From: Ascaphus truei | Lineage: Eukaryota > Chordata > Amphibia > Anura > Ascaphidae | Reading direction: 5' to 3' | Assembly: GCA_036426205.1 (NCBI GenBank) | Contig: CM071568.1 | Coordinates: 120,395,045 to 120,459,044 of the forward strand | Length of the DNA stretch: 64,000 nt | Part shown: in pieces, positions 26,476-39,296 of the stretch | How the letters are laid out: each line of letters begins with the position of its first letter | How positions within the stretch are numbered: position 1 is the stretch's first letter | Notes under the pieces: model-generated | What the model was told of the DNA's origin: nothing | Databases searched by the model: none | Seen by the model: only the letters and a program-made list of their open reading frames with translations | Made by a program: the position numbers and the translations under genes

Positions 26476-27290
26476 ATGCCTGCTCAATTGCTGAATGGAC
26501 ATACACTGAACATCATGTCAAGTCCTAATACTAAGCCAGACGGAAGTTATACATATTTATTTTTTTCTGCAATTAATGCTGGAACGGATAAGAAGTCAAC
26601 TTTAGCAGAGATATATGGCTACATCATTGACAAATATGATTTCTTCAAATTTTCACCAAATCAACGTGCGTGGAAGACTTCAATTCGGCAAACTTTAACT
26701 ATTAATGATTGCTTTTTTTGCATAGCCCCTCCTACGGGAAGTACCAGGGGTTATGGTCAGTGCTCCCTGCTTTTGCCGGTATGTTTGATCATGCGACTTC
26801 AAAAGGAGACAGGTCGGGTTTAATCCATTTAAGACTTGTACTTCCCCAACCTGCAATGTGCCACTACCGGCTTACCAATACTATTGCAATAACGGGCCGA
26901 CCGTCACTGAAAACCTGGTGAACCACAATCCTTGCTACATGGCCCCACCTGATTACCAGCTTCAGCAGACACCTGTCAACTTTAATGCAGACTACATGAG
27001 TGACCCCAGCTTGTACACACAATACACCTCTAATATTGGCTCATCTCCACCCTGTTGGCAACGTTTATAATGGAGGTAAATATAATGTACTATACAGTAT
27101 TAACTTTAAATCCCTTTATAGTATATAGTAGTGTACTGTATGCCTGCCATACTGTAGCCCGTCAATGTTTGTACACGTGCTCACTAGAGCGTGACTTGAC
27201 ACATGTGCACTACCGGAACTTACAGCATAATTTTTTTTACAGAAAAGAAACTTTGAAATCGATCGTCACAAGAAGATAAGGATGAAGTTC
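26476..27290 (+). pseudogene. divergent forkhead-box gene, frameshifted
   Basis: Forkhead proteins bind DNA through a winged helix. The first frame carries SYTYLFFSAI, then STLAEIYGYIIDKYDFF and a helix-3 block AWKTSIRQTLTINDCFF, in forkhead order (26,540-26,725). The wing continues in another frame as GLWSVLPAFAGMFDH (about 26,750). The C-terminal region (PAYQYYCNN onward) continues in the third frame. The first break falls at a T7 run near 26,713. The second lies near 26,820. A GTAAAT donor (27,076) and TTACAG acceptor (27,236-27,241) suggest an intron, so it does not look like a simple processed copy. The usual SIRHNLS is SIRQTLT here. The breaks could be real mutations or homopolymer assembly errors. 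Confidence 0.7.
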
Positions 27291-27589
27291 GATGGAACTA
27301 TAATATCACTTTTTTAAACGTTGCCTTTTTTACTTTTATACAGTCAGTATTACAAGCTTCAGGCTTTTAAAACTTTGACACGCTATTATTTTGGACAACA
27401 GACTATGCACTGTACAGTATGTGATCGATTCAATTACGTCATATAACCTGTAATAAAATGTCACAACGAGATGTTTCTTGCTTTTAGTCCACTTCCTGGT
27501 TAATGGGGTGTACTGTATAATGCCTTCACAAATAATGGTACACTGAACTTATCAAAATAGTTATTTTTATACTAATGTTTTCTATTGAA

Positions 27590-29050
27590 GGGTTCCACAC
27601 ACATGTTCATTGTGTACTAGTGTAGAAAGCCTTCACTGCCAATCGGACTTAGAAATCCAAAAAAAAAAAAAATTCAAGTAACATTACTGTATTTTTTCTT
27701 GAGAATGAGACAATAATTGTGAGCTTTAAACAAAACCTTATGTGATGCATTGTTTTCATATTTAATCAATTTTGACATTGTTAAAATCACAACATTTGTA
27801 TTTTCTCAATGATGATGCATTTTGCTGTATAATTAGACTTTGCATGTTAATTTATTCGGGTAAGAAATCATTCACGCTCATCCCAGAATTAGACCAAGAC
27901 AGATCAATTGTCCCCCACACCCTCTCAAAGCCAAGCAAAGGGCATTCGACTTGTTATCAACACCTCCCTGGGGCCATAGGACATTCACACACAAAGACAC
28001 AATGTTTCAGGCTTTGGCTCTTGACTGAGAAATTACTTTTCCTGGTTTCACATGCATGCGCATGGCTGATAAGTCTTGCATTGTGATTTGTCTAGAATGA
28101 CTTCACAGCCAATGTGAATTTCAAGTCCATAAAAAAAAGCATATTTTTTTTTCTCAAGAAGGGCTGAATAATTGTGGGATTTTAAGAAAACATTAGGTGA
28201 TACATTTTTTTCATATTTAATCAATTTTTACATTTATAAAACTACCAATCTTTTTATTTCTCTATGAGGTGGCATAATGTATTGCAATTTTCTAAGACTT
28301 GGCATGTGCAATTTATCCCGGGTTGGAACCCCCCCCCTCCCCCCCCGCCCCCTCCCCCCCCCTCCCCTCACCCCCCCTCCCAAAAAAATGTGTAATTTTT
28401 TTTGGGGGGGGGGGTAGGGGGAGGGCTATGTATTCAATAATATCAATGTCAACTTTTGTAGGGCTTGGTCTGCTGTTCATACTGTTAACAAAAATCTTCA
28501 CTGCACACACAGGCAGTTAAGTGATATTGCAACTTTTATTACATTTGCAAACAGTTCAAACAGTTGTTTTCTAATCCTTCACGCTCATCTGTGCACTACT
28601 ATAAGTCAGACCAATTCAGTTGCATCTCACCTACCCATCACACGACAAAGCAAAGGCAAAGGAATGGGACCAGCTACTGTATCAACACCTCCCCCGGGCC
28701 ATGAGAAATAAACACAGAAAGACTAAGACAGTTTCATGATTTGGCTGCCGGTAGAGAAATTAGCATTTCCTGGTTCCACACACATGCACATTGTGAGCTA
28801 GTATAGAGAGACTTCACTGCCAATCGGACTTATAAATCCAATAATTTTTTTTTCCAAAGTATAATTTTTTTTCTTGAGAAGGAGAGACTAATTGTGAGCT
28901 TTAAACAAAACCTTATGTGATGCATTGTTTTCATATTTAATCAATTTTTACATTGTTAAAATCACAACATTTGTCTTTCCTCAATGATGTTGCATTTTGC
29001 TATATAATTAGACTTTGCATGTGTAATTTATTCGGGTAATAAACCTGGAA
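27590..29050 (+). repeat. three-copy tandem repeat
   Basis: GGTTCCACACACATG...CACTGCCAATCGGACTT, followed by a T-rich block and CATATTTAATCAATTTT, starts near 27,590, 28,044 and 28,770. The middle copy is most diverged. The third copy has a GCAAAGC/TATCAACACCTCCC section shared with the first. Confidence 0.75.
28328..28420. repeat. poly-C followed by poly-G
   Basis: A C-rich run is followed about 60 bases later by a G-rich run, so the two could pair as a hairpin. It lies within the tandem repeat. Confidence 0.8.
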
Positions 29051-29778
29051 AATAAAAAAAAATATTTATAGACTATATTATATATTAAAGCATCCTCCCT
29101 GACCATCTACCCCCACCCGCTGCAAGAAGCTCACCCGGTCCCAGGATTGTACAGCTCCCTGACATCATACTGAATGACCTGCCCCAGAGTGTCCAGGAGA
29201 AATACAAGATCAGATGTGGTGGTCTACCTCAGAAATATATGAAAACCTTTGGGGCATATGTACTCAAGTTATATTTGAATTTTTATTGTGCGTCAATTTT
29301 AGGGCTAAAAAGTAGTACAAACTTTTATAAAATGTGCATCACATGTTTTAAACGTTATGGGAATCATACACATGATGCATAGTTTGTTGTTTGAAATAAA
29401 TGTTGACGCATTTTATCATGTTGCAGAAATGATTGATACAATTTAGATTAAAAAAGTTATATGTGTATTTTTTAAATGTAATGTTAACCTATATAATAAG
29501 ACATCCATGCAGTGTCAAATACATTTTGGGTTGATAGATAGCAATAGACTTTTAAGGGTTTAGACCAGGTTCATCATGGTAGATGATTTTTATGTATCTT
29601 CTACTTTTTCTTGAGGACATAGACACTTTAGTGTACAGTTCATACCATTCCATTTATGTGCATCAAAATATTTCATTAAAACCATTCTATGTTTTAGTTT
29701 TATGGTAGGCACACATAGTGTAGGGAAAAATAATCCTAGTTCACAGGTGCATCAATTTTATATTCCAAAAATGCTATT
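29051..29778. other. no gene recognised
   Basis: AT-rich DNA. TTGGGGCATATGTACTCAAG near 29,251 looks like a MITE end, but I found no inverted partner. Confidence 0.4.
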
Positions 29779-30678
29779 TGTGACGGTTGGTATATGGGTA
29801 CCTTTCTGTTTAATAGGTACAGTTGGTCTTTCAGGACCTAAAAATATGCAGTATACCTGCTAAATATGTATTTTACAGTTGAAGGATTTGAAGTTCTGCT
29901 CTGTAACCTCACACAAAAGGGAGGAGCTAAAGGACTTTCAATGTCTTTCATGTTTCTAATTGCCAGATTAAAATAAATAAAACATCTATGCACTTCCCTA
30001 TTGGAAAGTTTTTTAGAAGACTGTGGGGTGCCTGGATACCTAACTGTCTTAATGTAGCAGGACAATAGCCACATAGGTGCAATGTGGTTTGGCAGTTCAA
30101 GTCTTCCTCCATTCCTCGTCCCTCCCCTGTCGGCCGTACCTCAGATTGTAGCTCCACCCCCATCCTAATAGGACACTTTATACCAACCATCAGCACGCTG
30201 ATTGGTCCCTGAGTTTAAGGGACAAATCTGATTGGCCCTCATGTTTTTTCAATGGGAGCCGGGTACTATAACCAAGTAAGCCGGGCTAGGGTTGCAAGAT
30301 AGGGTGTGGATCAAGCTGATATCCACAGGAGTAACTTGTCCAGTCATGGGAGGTCTTGATAACTAACTGTACAACAGGTCCGCCCAATCTGTGGAATATC
30401 TCTGGTGACTTTGATATGTGTGGGGATGCTTTTTTACCTTTGGAGACCTGTATGGTCAGTACCAGAATTTTTCCTAGCAGGGTAAGATAGATACCTTTGC
30501 TTCAGGGATACCCTGCTTCTAGGTATCCAACAGGGTACGTGTATTATTCCCCAGTTGGTTGCTGTTTGTGCATACTGCTGTTAATAGCCTGTACTACTAC
30601 TTTTTTAGTTTATGAACTTGTGTGCACTGCCTAGTTTATAATTCGATCCCTCATTTTGTATGGCCATGCCCCGTTACA
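29779..30678 (+). mobile_element. candidate solo LTR
   Basis: The termini TGTGACGG and CCGTTACA are near-perfect short inverted repeats of the TG...CA type, 900 bases apart. A TGATTGG CCAAT-type site (about 30,200 and 30,229) and TACTATAACC (about 30,265) could be promoter elements. The 5-bp flanks do not match, which weakens the call. Confidence 0.35.
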
Positions 30679-30879
30679 TGACAGCAGCTATTGCGAAATT
30701 TGTAAGAATGGAATTATATCTCACACCAACTTTGTAATGAATTAATTTAGTCTAGGTAAGCCAGTTCATTCTTATCTGACACTTACTGTAATAAAGACAG
30801 TGTCCACATATTCTGGGGTTTTTGTTCTGACAGACTTTAGACCACAGTTGTTTTTAAAAATGCCTAAGCAAAAATTAAG

Positions 30880-31700
30880 TGTAGCGCACTTTTTCCCACC
30901 CCCTGGGAGATATGGCAGCTACGGTGTATGTGGTGCGTTACCTGCGGCTCACAGGAGTCCTGAACCTCTGCTGCTAGGAGCCTGTGGTGTACCTGATCTG
31001 TTTGATGACAGTATCTCCACCAGTGTGGGATCCTAACAATGTGGGATAACCCCGTGCAGGACAATATAATAAACACACACCAATATAATATAACAGGTTT
31101 TACTGCACAGAATATAATACTAATGACACTATAGAAACACTCAAGCCTCACAGGGCCGCAACCTCTTACCGTGCCTCCCCAACACAGAGTCCACACCCTT
31201 GTAGGGTTTGCCCCATGTACTGAGGTGCCCCTGGTCACCCAACCACCCTGGTGTCCACAGAGTCAAACACCCACCCAAATGTGTGAGACAGCGCTGCCCC
31301 ACTAGCCTATGTACTGTTGGTGCACTTGATGAGGTGAGGTACTTGCCAGTGTGTCCACACCTGGGTGCGCAGATGAGGAAGATGGGATCCACAGATCCGG
31401 TGACGTTATCCGTGAAGCCTCCACCTCTATGTTGGGTGGGATCCACGTGAATTTTACCACCTTTAATAGTCTTGTAGTAGTAGCAGATGCAGCCGTGTCC
31501 TGGCTGTGTTTTTCACTCTAATGCTACAGGGGCAGTGCCTATGGGCCTGTCCCTGCAGCAACCACAAGCTGAGGGGAGTCGGGGCCAAGCTGGGGCCTAA
31601 TAGTGGGTATCTGGCCTAGTGCAGGTTCCACAGACACCTGCAAACACAACCTACCCCTTCCTTGTCCCAGCTCCGACTGGCGTGCTCCTCAGCTTACCAA
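30880..31700 (-). mobile_element. LTR-like segment
   Basis: It begins with GCGCACTTTTTCCCACCCCC and shares GGGAGAT-TGGC-GCTACGG wording with 25,413-26,060. No coding region was recognised. Confidence 0.3.
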
Positions 31701-32125
31701 ATGTAACAACTGTAGTCCTCTGTGAATCCTGCAGCCCTATTGGCTGCGTCACCCCATCTGACTAACAGCCCCTTGGACTGATGGTGATTGTCGTTCCCCT
31801 GCGGGACTTATTTGTAATAGACACTGCTCCTGGAGTCCTGCTGCGCATGCATGAACTCTCTAATGGCCGCCAGACTGACTTATCCTTCTGCGCATCCATG
31901 GCCCATACCATAAGAAACAAATGTTAAATAATAGAAATGGAGATAATAAGTAATTTCGATTTGCTGCAACTCCAATTGCAATTTGTGCAAATTTATGAGA
32001 GAGACTAAACTGGACATTTCTTACCATTTCCAATGACTGCAAACAATAGTCTGGCGGCTATATGGTCATAATCTTGCTTGTTCTTCATATCTTAAGGTCC
32101 AGTCATCTGTCTACCTACCCTGTCA

Positions 32126-32760
32126 TGTAAGTTCTAGTAAGACACAGACAGTGACAGGCTGTCCTATGGGGTTTTCCCCCTCCTCATGCTAACTTCCTGA
32201 GTGACCGGCGTGGTGGTGCATGTAATGGGCCCTCCCTCTTTGAGCTACAGGAAGGAAGTGCCTAAATTATAGTATGAAGCTCAGCCCCTAGGTGTGGGTC
32301 CTTCAATCTGTGATTTGGGTTCCAACTATCCTTTCATGATGTAGGAGCTCTGAGCTCTCCTCCCGGCTGGGAGAGAGAGACATGTGCTCAGTCCCTCATG
32401 GGCTGAAGCACTAATTCAACTCAGAGAGGCCTCACAATTACAAGCAGGCCAGTACCATCCAGAAGCCTGGGATCTACCTTATCAACTAAAGCATTCACTG
32501 CAACAACATCGCAGTGGCTGCTATAATAAAGATCCTTCTCATTTATACTTCTGGCTCCGCGGCAGTCTGTGTGGATGGAGTATTGTGAGTAAGGACTGTC
32601 ATAGCGGGGACCGCCTTCAGCCTTGCTGAAACCCCCTATGTCTGGAGGCGCTGTCACCAAGAAGAAGAACCGGAGGAATCCCTAAAAGTCTGCCTGTATT
32701 CCCCCATTCCATCGCGAGTACCTCAGCTCTCCTGTGCCAACCAGGTAACTAGCACTACAC
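32126..32760 (+). mobile_element. LTR-like segment with AATAAA
   Basis: Starts TGTCATGTAAG and carries an AATAAAG signal near 32,525 followed by a GC-rich tail, the layout of U3-R-U5. There is no matching partner in the window. Confidence 0.3.
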
Positions 32761-32779
32761 CAAGCAATAGCCATGACTA

Positions 32780-35600
32780 AATCATTTCCATAAAAATAAT
32801 TATTACAAATTTTAACTGAAAATGGTATGGCGCCTGTGAAAATATACTGTATGCTTATGGTGTCATGAAAGCACCTTGCAATTAGTGTAAATTGCAGTAC
32901 ATTTTACATATTGCTCTACTTTAATTTTTAGGCAGCATTTTTAGAACCCTGAAGAAATGACTTCATGGCCCTTTAACATTCATTGTTAAATCCTGTGCAT
33001 TGATTCTATGTTTGATGTGAAAAGAAATTAAAGCTCTGGTCTCATTAGATAACCAGTTCTGGTTAAAGATCACAAGGATACTCTCTCTTCATTTGTATGA
33101 CACTGAATGGTCACAGCGGGCATTTTCTTCCACACAATTGATTTCAAGCAGAGTTTTGTCTGATAGATGGTTCAAGATTATGACAAGAAAGCATTTTATA
33201 ATCTTCCTGCCAATGCAGTTATGTTTAACAGACATTCAACTCTTATCGCTGATTGATAACACTTAACTCAAAACATATTTAAGCTTTAGGAATGTCAATA
33301 TTTTGCCGCCAAGTGAAGGTGACCCTTGCTCTTCTTGTTTGTTAAATGTGCACAGTGGTTTGCTGCTAAATTTGTAAGGGTGGTTATTATGTGGGCAGGC
33401 TGTTATGGATTTGCTATCTTAGCCTGAAGTGTTTGCTGCTGATTATGTGATTAAATCAATAATAATTTCTGTTGGACCCTGCGCTTCTTGATTCATCTTC
33501 TTTTCCATGCTGTGGAGCAGAACAATGAGCTCCAGCACTTGAGCCTTAAGTGCTTTGTTGTGAAAGAAATGTAAGAGGTACTGTATGGCAGGTGGCCTCC
33601 AAATCATTTCAGAGAGCAAAATATTATAACAGCACTACAGGTAAACAAACAAGTAGGGACATTGTGATTGAGGAGGTGAACATGACAGATGCAGAATAGG
33701 GGTCTCTTTATAATCAGTGTTACTGTTTATTATGTCTTACCTGAAGCACTGCACAGCCTGCCAAAGCAGCTTCATTTTATATTAAGCAGTATTCTTTTAT
33801 TTCAATGAAGAGGTGCATTAACATTTAAACAGACACATTGCTCACCTTTCCAGCATATGGTAATTCTAGCCACCACAGTAGTTTTACATTTCAAACCATG
33901 GGGTCTGTTTCACTTCACAGGGTAAAGAAAATATTTCCTCTCCCTATTGTCTGTATTTTTATATATTTAGTCCCTTCTACTGTAGTTATCAGTTATGTTC
34001 CCTCAAGCTGTTTCTCACAATGTTCCTCTATTTTTGCAGCCTCTCTACTTCTGTCTTTTTTTGTTAGACATGTTTTTGCATTTGTGTCACTCAGCCTTTT
34101 TCTCTACTCTCTCACATATGCTCATTAAAGTAGAGGCAAGGCATAGCAATAATTCATTTGAGCACAATAAAAAAGCAATAGATGCCCAATAAAATATATT
34201 TTTCATGGGCTTCAGTAGCTTGCTTACTACTGAGCAACACCAGTTCCCATTTCTCTCACACTAGAAAAACTATCGATAAAGGTTAAAAAAAGTCCAAATA
34301 CAATTATTAATTTATTAATCTCATCCACATTGTAGGAATCTTCAGAGTTCACAGAGAGGGACTTCCTTAATCCCTCTTTTGCAAATCCCTTATGGCTGAG
34401 AGGGCTTTACCTTCCATGCAACGTCTGTGCTGTTAGAGATCACAGCAGGAAAATCTGGGACAATTCAGTGTCCCAGCAGAACACATGGGGACACCAGCAG
34501 ATCTAATAAAATGAGAACATCTGGTCACATTTTCCTATATGGGTGTGCAAAACTTTCTAGTATGTTAATTAGACTGTGCTGGAAAACTGATCGAAACTCA
34601 GGCAGTTTAGCAGTTTTAGTATAGTAATTTGCTATGTAATATTTGAAAGACTACAAATGTTGTAAACCCTGTTGGACAACAACTGTGACAATCAATTATC
34701 TTATACTACAAATAACCATGCTGAGCTGTCTTAATTGTTAAAAGAGAAGGAACTTTATATTATACCAATATGTCTTCCTACTAGGGTGGTAGTAGAGAAC
34801 ATGCCAAGTGAAACCATATTTGCAAAGTTTGCTATTGATGAATCATGTTTCTCTCAGTGAATTGTTAATAAAGAATGAAGTAATAGGATCAATATCTTTT
34901 ATAGAGGCTAATATTTTCTTATATTCTATGCTTTGATTGTGTGTCTGTTCATTTCTTTCAGTAGTCACTCATACATCAGTCTAAATACTGTAGATGCAGT
35001 TGGCACCGGAATGACAAAATCAATTTTTAAACTGATAAAGCACATATTCTTCCTTCCCAGAGCTGAGTGGCAAAAAGTAGTAGTCTGCATTGCAAAAAGC
35101 CTACAATCTAGTATTAAGTTTAAATACAGTATTGCTTTATGTAATCTATTTCCATGTGCCTTGTGTACCAGAATAGTGGAATCATTGTGGCTACAAAATT
35201 ATACTCATCACTGCATTAAATAAAAAGTTATAACTACGAATAATCAAGTTTACTATTTTCCACTTTCCCAGTGAAACGTTATAGTTATTACAAATCCCTT
35301 TCAATACGTTGGTGTGTGCCTTTTTATTATTTGTAAAATTTCATTTTCAACCTTTTGGCAATACATTAACCACATAGTAATGAAACATGCCTACAGTATA
35401 CACTTACAGTATTATGGTTACTGTAGGAGACAGTACATGGCACCAAGCATACAAAGTTACTAGTTCTCGCAACACACAATTTTTTTCTATAATTATTTTG
35501 AAACTATATCACTTGATGTGTTATTCACTAAGGTGAATAGTAATTAACCTTAGTTATTCACTAAGGTCCATTGTGGGATAATAAAACCATTGACTTGAAC
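32780..35600. other. apparently low-repeat intergenic stretch
   Basis: High-complexity AT-rich DNA with no recognisable transposon ends, microsatellites or domain-bearing frames. It is the part of the window most likely to hold single-copy host sequence. No gene is called. Confidence 0.4.
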
Positions 35601-35869
35601 AGCAGTTAGTGTCAAATATTGTGCGTTAACCCGTATCAAACCGAAGTAAATAGACTGCCGGTCCCAGTGGTACTTGAACCTCTGCTACTCAGGTCAGCAA
35701 CTCTAATAGAGAGCCAGATCAGCACCTGGATAGTTCCGCTGCCTCAGTGTGCTTCTGAGATTCTGCTGCCACTAAGACTGCTTTCCACACTTATGGTGAA
35801 TCAACCCCCTGGCTTGCTATTAAAACCAGCTATTGTACCAGTTCAAGATCTTGCTTCCTATGTCAGATT

Positions 35870-36380
35870 AATGTGTCCTGTTACTCATTGTACATATATG
35901 ACCTGCTTCTTGCCTGATTTTCCTTCTGTTTGACTATGCTTGGTTACTGCATGCACTGACCTTGGTTTGCATGATTATGTTCATCTCACTGCCTGCCCTG
36001 CTGGGGCCAACCTGACTATGTCTGCCCTGCCAATCTATGTTTGCCTGCTGCCCACTCCAGCAATTGGGATTCTCCCTCCGCCTCAAGACCATCAACACTG
36101 CTGTAGAATGCACCCTGTCCTGGAACAGGATTGTGTTTTCTGTCTTCAGGCTGCCAGCACTCCTCAGCCTAGCTGTTGCAACAATGTTGCAACCCCTTGT
36201 GGGTTTCTTGGCTTCAGTCAGTTGCCCTAGCAACCCCCCTGCCTTTTACCAGGATGGACTGCTCACCCTCCCTTTGCCAGGTTGTATTGTCCCAGTTAAT
36301 TTCCCATCAGCCCAGACCAGCATGCTTTCTTTTAGTTCCAGCAGCCATCTTGAGCAGTCATCTCTCCTATCCTGGTAAAG
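35870..36380. repeat. CTGCC-rich unclassified repeat
   Basis: Irregular CTTGCCTG/CTGCCCTG/CCTGACTATG wording recurs along the segment. Open frames on both strands are compositional. Confidence 0.35.
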
Positions 36381-36579
36381 TTACGGATTTTCACAAATCC
36401 CTATATCTTGCATTTACCCTACTTCTCTCATACCCGCCCTTTCCCTCCATTGCTCTCATGTCCCAGTGTTCCCTTAGTACGTGTCCACCTTTTTATTTGT
36501 ATGTTGTTGCCCTAAATACACACTTCAGCAAGTAAGAAGGTCCCCTTCCTTGATATATGGGATTGAGTTAACCTGCCTG

Positions 36580-37160
36580 TCCCTTGGCATCTCTCTGGGT
36601 GTGCTTGGTCCAGAACAGTGAAAATCAACTCTACAGGAGACAGGCTGAGACAGGTATACAGAGCAAGCAGCTTCACATGACTATACAGAGCCTGCAGCTT
36701 TAAAAGACATACACAGGCTGTAGCTGCAAAGACTAGCAAGCTCCTGTTTCTACACAGCTGGAAGACTGCAGCACAGCTATACAGAGCAAACAGCTCAAAA
36801 CAGCTAGACAGAGCCTGTAGCTTTAAAAACTGTTTCACAGACACAGAAGCTGCAGCACTGCTTCACAGATCCGTGCATTAAACACAGCACTGTTACTCCC
36901 CCTGACTGCTGCACAGATACACAGTGAGGTACAGCCATCACACCTACCCCTGTGCTAGGTCCTCACGGCAAGGGCTACCAGGGGCCACGCAACCGGACAT
37001 CTGCCAGGACATGGGTCAGACTCACGGACACCTATATGTACAGCTATCGCTACACTGACCACTGCAGGACACCGACCGGCACCATCTGAGACAGTCGTCC
37101 ATCACTGATGCAGGTAACAGACCGCACGCCACACACACTGGCTAAAGGCCTACATACTGT
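36580..37160 (+). repeat. degenerate repeat upstream of gag-like frame
   Basis: Blocks like CAGAGCCTGCAGCTTTAAAA recur around 36,660-36,850. The position suggests leader DNA of the LTR-type element whose frame begins at 37,172. Confidence 0.35.
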
Positions 37161-37171
37161 ACACCAGCAGC

Positions 37172-37543
37172 ATGGCAGAACTCAGACCTTCACCAGACAC
37201 CACGCTTAAGAGTGACAACTCAGATGCTGAGGCCGCTAAACAACTGCAACAGACGCAAGAAGGGACCAGGCCTAAGCATACACTTAGAAAGAGGTAGCTA
37301 TGAGACTAGAGAGGGGCTGCATACAAGAGAAGGAGCAGAGAGACGCTACCGCTGCTCCCGCAGTCACTGCCACCACCGCAGAAGCCAACACTGCCGCTGC
37401 TATCGCCGTAGCAGCCGCTGCGCGTGAGAAGACCGAGTTGGACATGAATCTAGAGGACCTAAATAAAGAGACGGAAGCCACCGCCGCCGTAGCCAAAGCC
37501 GAAGTCTTAGAAACAGCTGCACGACAGGATGGTGGGGAGCAAT
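37172..37543 (+). pseudogene. gag-like coiled region of an LTR-type element
   Basis: An ATG at 37,172 opens a frame (MAELRPSPDTTLKSD...) that stops after about 41 residues. The reading continues in another frame (37,300-37,543) as an Ala/Glu-rich stretch with TELDMNLEDLNKETEATAA and AKAEVLETAA, likely helical. This resembles N-terminal regions of vertebrate LTR-retroelement polyproteins in composition only; no zinc knuckle, protease or RT is seen. Continuation may lie at 39,297 beyond inserted elements. Confidence 0.35.
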
Positions 37544-37597
37544 AGTACAGTCAGATAGCCTCAGAGGATCCAGCCCAATGCACTAAAGCCTATGGGG

Positions 37598-37770
37598 GCG
37601 ATTCACAAAGCAGTGAGCTTTTGCGTCCGATTGGGAAATTTGTCACCAGCTGTTGCTAGGTGACAATCCTTATTCCATAGAACAAAGTATGTTTGCAGGT
37701 CATAGATTCAGGCAAACTCTGTTTTTTTAGTTAAACTACTGCTCTATAAAGTGCATATTTTTATCATGAC
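37598..37770. mobile_element. MITE fragment
   Basis: GGGGGCGATTCACAAAGCAG followed by TGAGCTTTTG matches, inverted, the right end at 55,513 (GATTCACTAAGCAGTGAGC). It is truncated near the hAT-like element at 37,778. Confidence 0.5.
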
Positions 37771-37777
37771 ATAGGCG

Positions 37778-38764
37778 CAGGGGTGAGCAAACTTTTTATG
37801 CCGAGCCCCCCTTTTCATCCATAAAATGTATCGGGCCCCCCTGCCTGATGTAATCAAAATCACATGAAAAAAAAACCTTTATTAAACGGTACAAATGAAA
37901 TACAAATATGTCTAAATACTTACATATTTCAACAGCTCGCGCTTGCAAAATTAAGCTGCGCCCACGCTGCCGCTGAGAGCGGTGACATCACCAACTCTCC
38001 AAGCATGAGCACAGGGTGCAATGCATAATTTTGCAAGCGTGGATCGGGGCTATTTTTGTGTGTTTTTGTGTGTGGCTGTGTGTGTGTGTGTGTGTATTGA
38101 CTGCTGCTGAGCGCGCTTCAACGTCAATTTTGTTTGTCTCTCCAAGCGCCAAGCTTGAGAGAGCGTACGTGCACAAAGACAATACTTTGGGGGGGGGGGG
38201 CATTCATCCACCTCTTTGCTAACTCCCTTCCCTATCTCCCCCCCCCCATTTTTTTTCTTCCCCCCTTGCGCTTTGGCTTGCTATCTCTAGTGTCATCCAA
38301 ACTCCTACCTGCAGTATTATTATTTTTTTTCCGTTTTCAATGTTGTGTTTTCACAGTTTTTTTTACATTATTTCTGTACATTCCTAGTGTGATTGATATA
38401 GTGGAAGCCTACCCTTTCACTTGCAGAGGATCACAGTGAAGCAGGTTGCCAGCAGAGGAGAGCAGGACCACAGCGCTATTACAGGGCAGACACCGGAAGG
38501 AGGGGCGTTTGACTTCACCACACTCGGGCGTGCTCCTCCCCGTACCTCCAAAGCCCCCATGCGTGCGCACATACACCATCAGGTGGCCGCCACCTGCACT
38601 ATCCTTTTTGGCCGCCCGTGCACATCTTCTTGGCCGCCCGCACACAGTTTTTTCGCCTTCCCACGCACAGCGTCTGCCGGCCCGTGCACCCAGGTTTCGC
38701 CGCACGCCGGCAGCGCCCCCTAATAATCTTGCACCCTCTTGCCCCCAAAGTTTGCGCACCACTG
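37778..38764. mobile_element. hAT-like element
   Basis: CAGGGGTGAGCAAACTTT on the left pairs with the right end, which inverted reads CAGTGGTGCGCAAACTTT. The spacing and sequence fit hAT ends. The 8-bp flanks do not match, perhaps because of the microsatellite that abuts on the right. The interior has GT and CCCCC runs and no transposase. Confidence 0.6.
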
Positions 38765-39095
38765 CATTCAATCACAACACACATACTCAATCACAACACA
38801 CACCCAATCACAACCAACACAATCACAACCAACACAGACAACACACACACTCAATCACAACACACACAACACACAATCACAACCAACACAGACACAACAC
38901 ACACACTCAATCACAACCAACACAGACACAACACACACACACAATCACAACCAACACAGACACAACACACACACAAACACATAATCAATCACAACACTCA
39001 CACACACACACAATCACAACCAACACAACACACACACAATCACAACACACTCAATCACAACCAACACAGACACAACACACACACAATCATAATCA
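38765..39095. repeat. CAATCACAACCAACACA minisatellite
   Basis: Units of about 17-35 bases combining CAATCACAAC with ACACAGACACAACAC repeat throughout. The His/Asn/Thr-rich frames across it are repeat artefacts. Confidence 0.9.
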
Positions 39096-39296
39096 TAAGT
39101 CACACACTTTCACCTGGGGGGCATGCTCCAATCCCCCATGCTGCTGAAAACTGGGGTGGGAATCAGACAGCAAGAGAAGGAGGGCTTGCCTCTGTGCAGA
39201 GAGTAGACCCGCCTCCTCTGCAATACACAGAGCAGAGAAGCAGCCTCACCACGGAGATTCTTGGCTGCCCGTGCACAGCTCTGCCCGCCCCCAGGT

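Noticed and set aside
35940..36535. Cys/Leu-rich frames over the CTGCC-rich repeat
   Set aside because: Several overlapping frames with biased composition and no domain.
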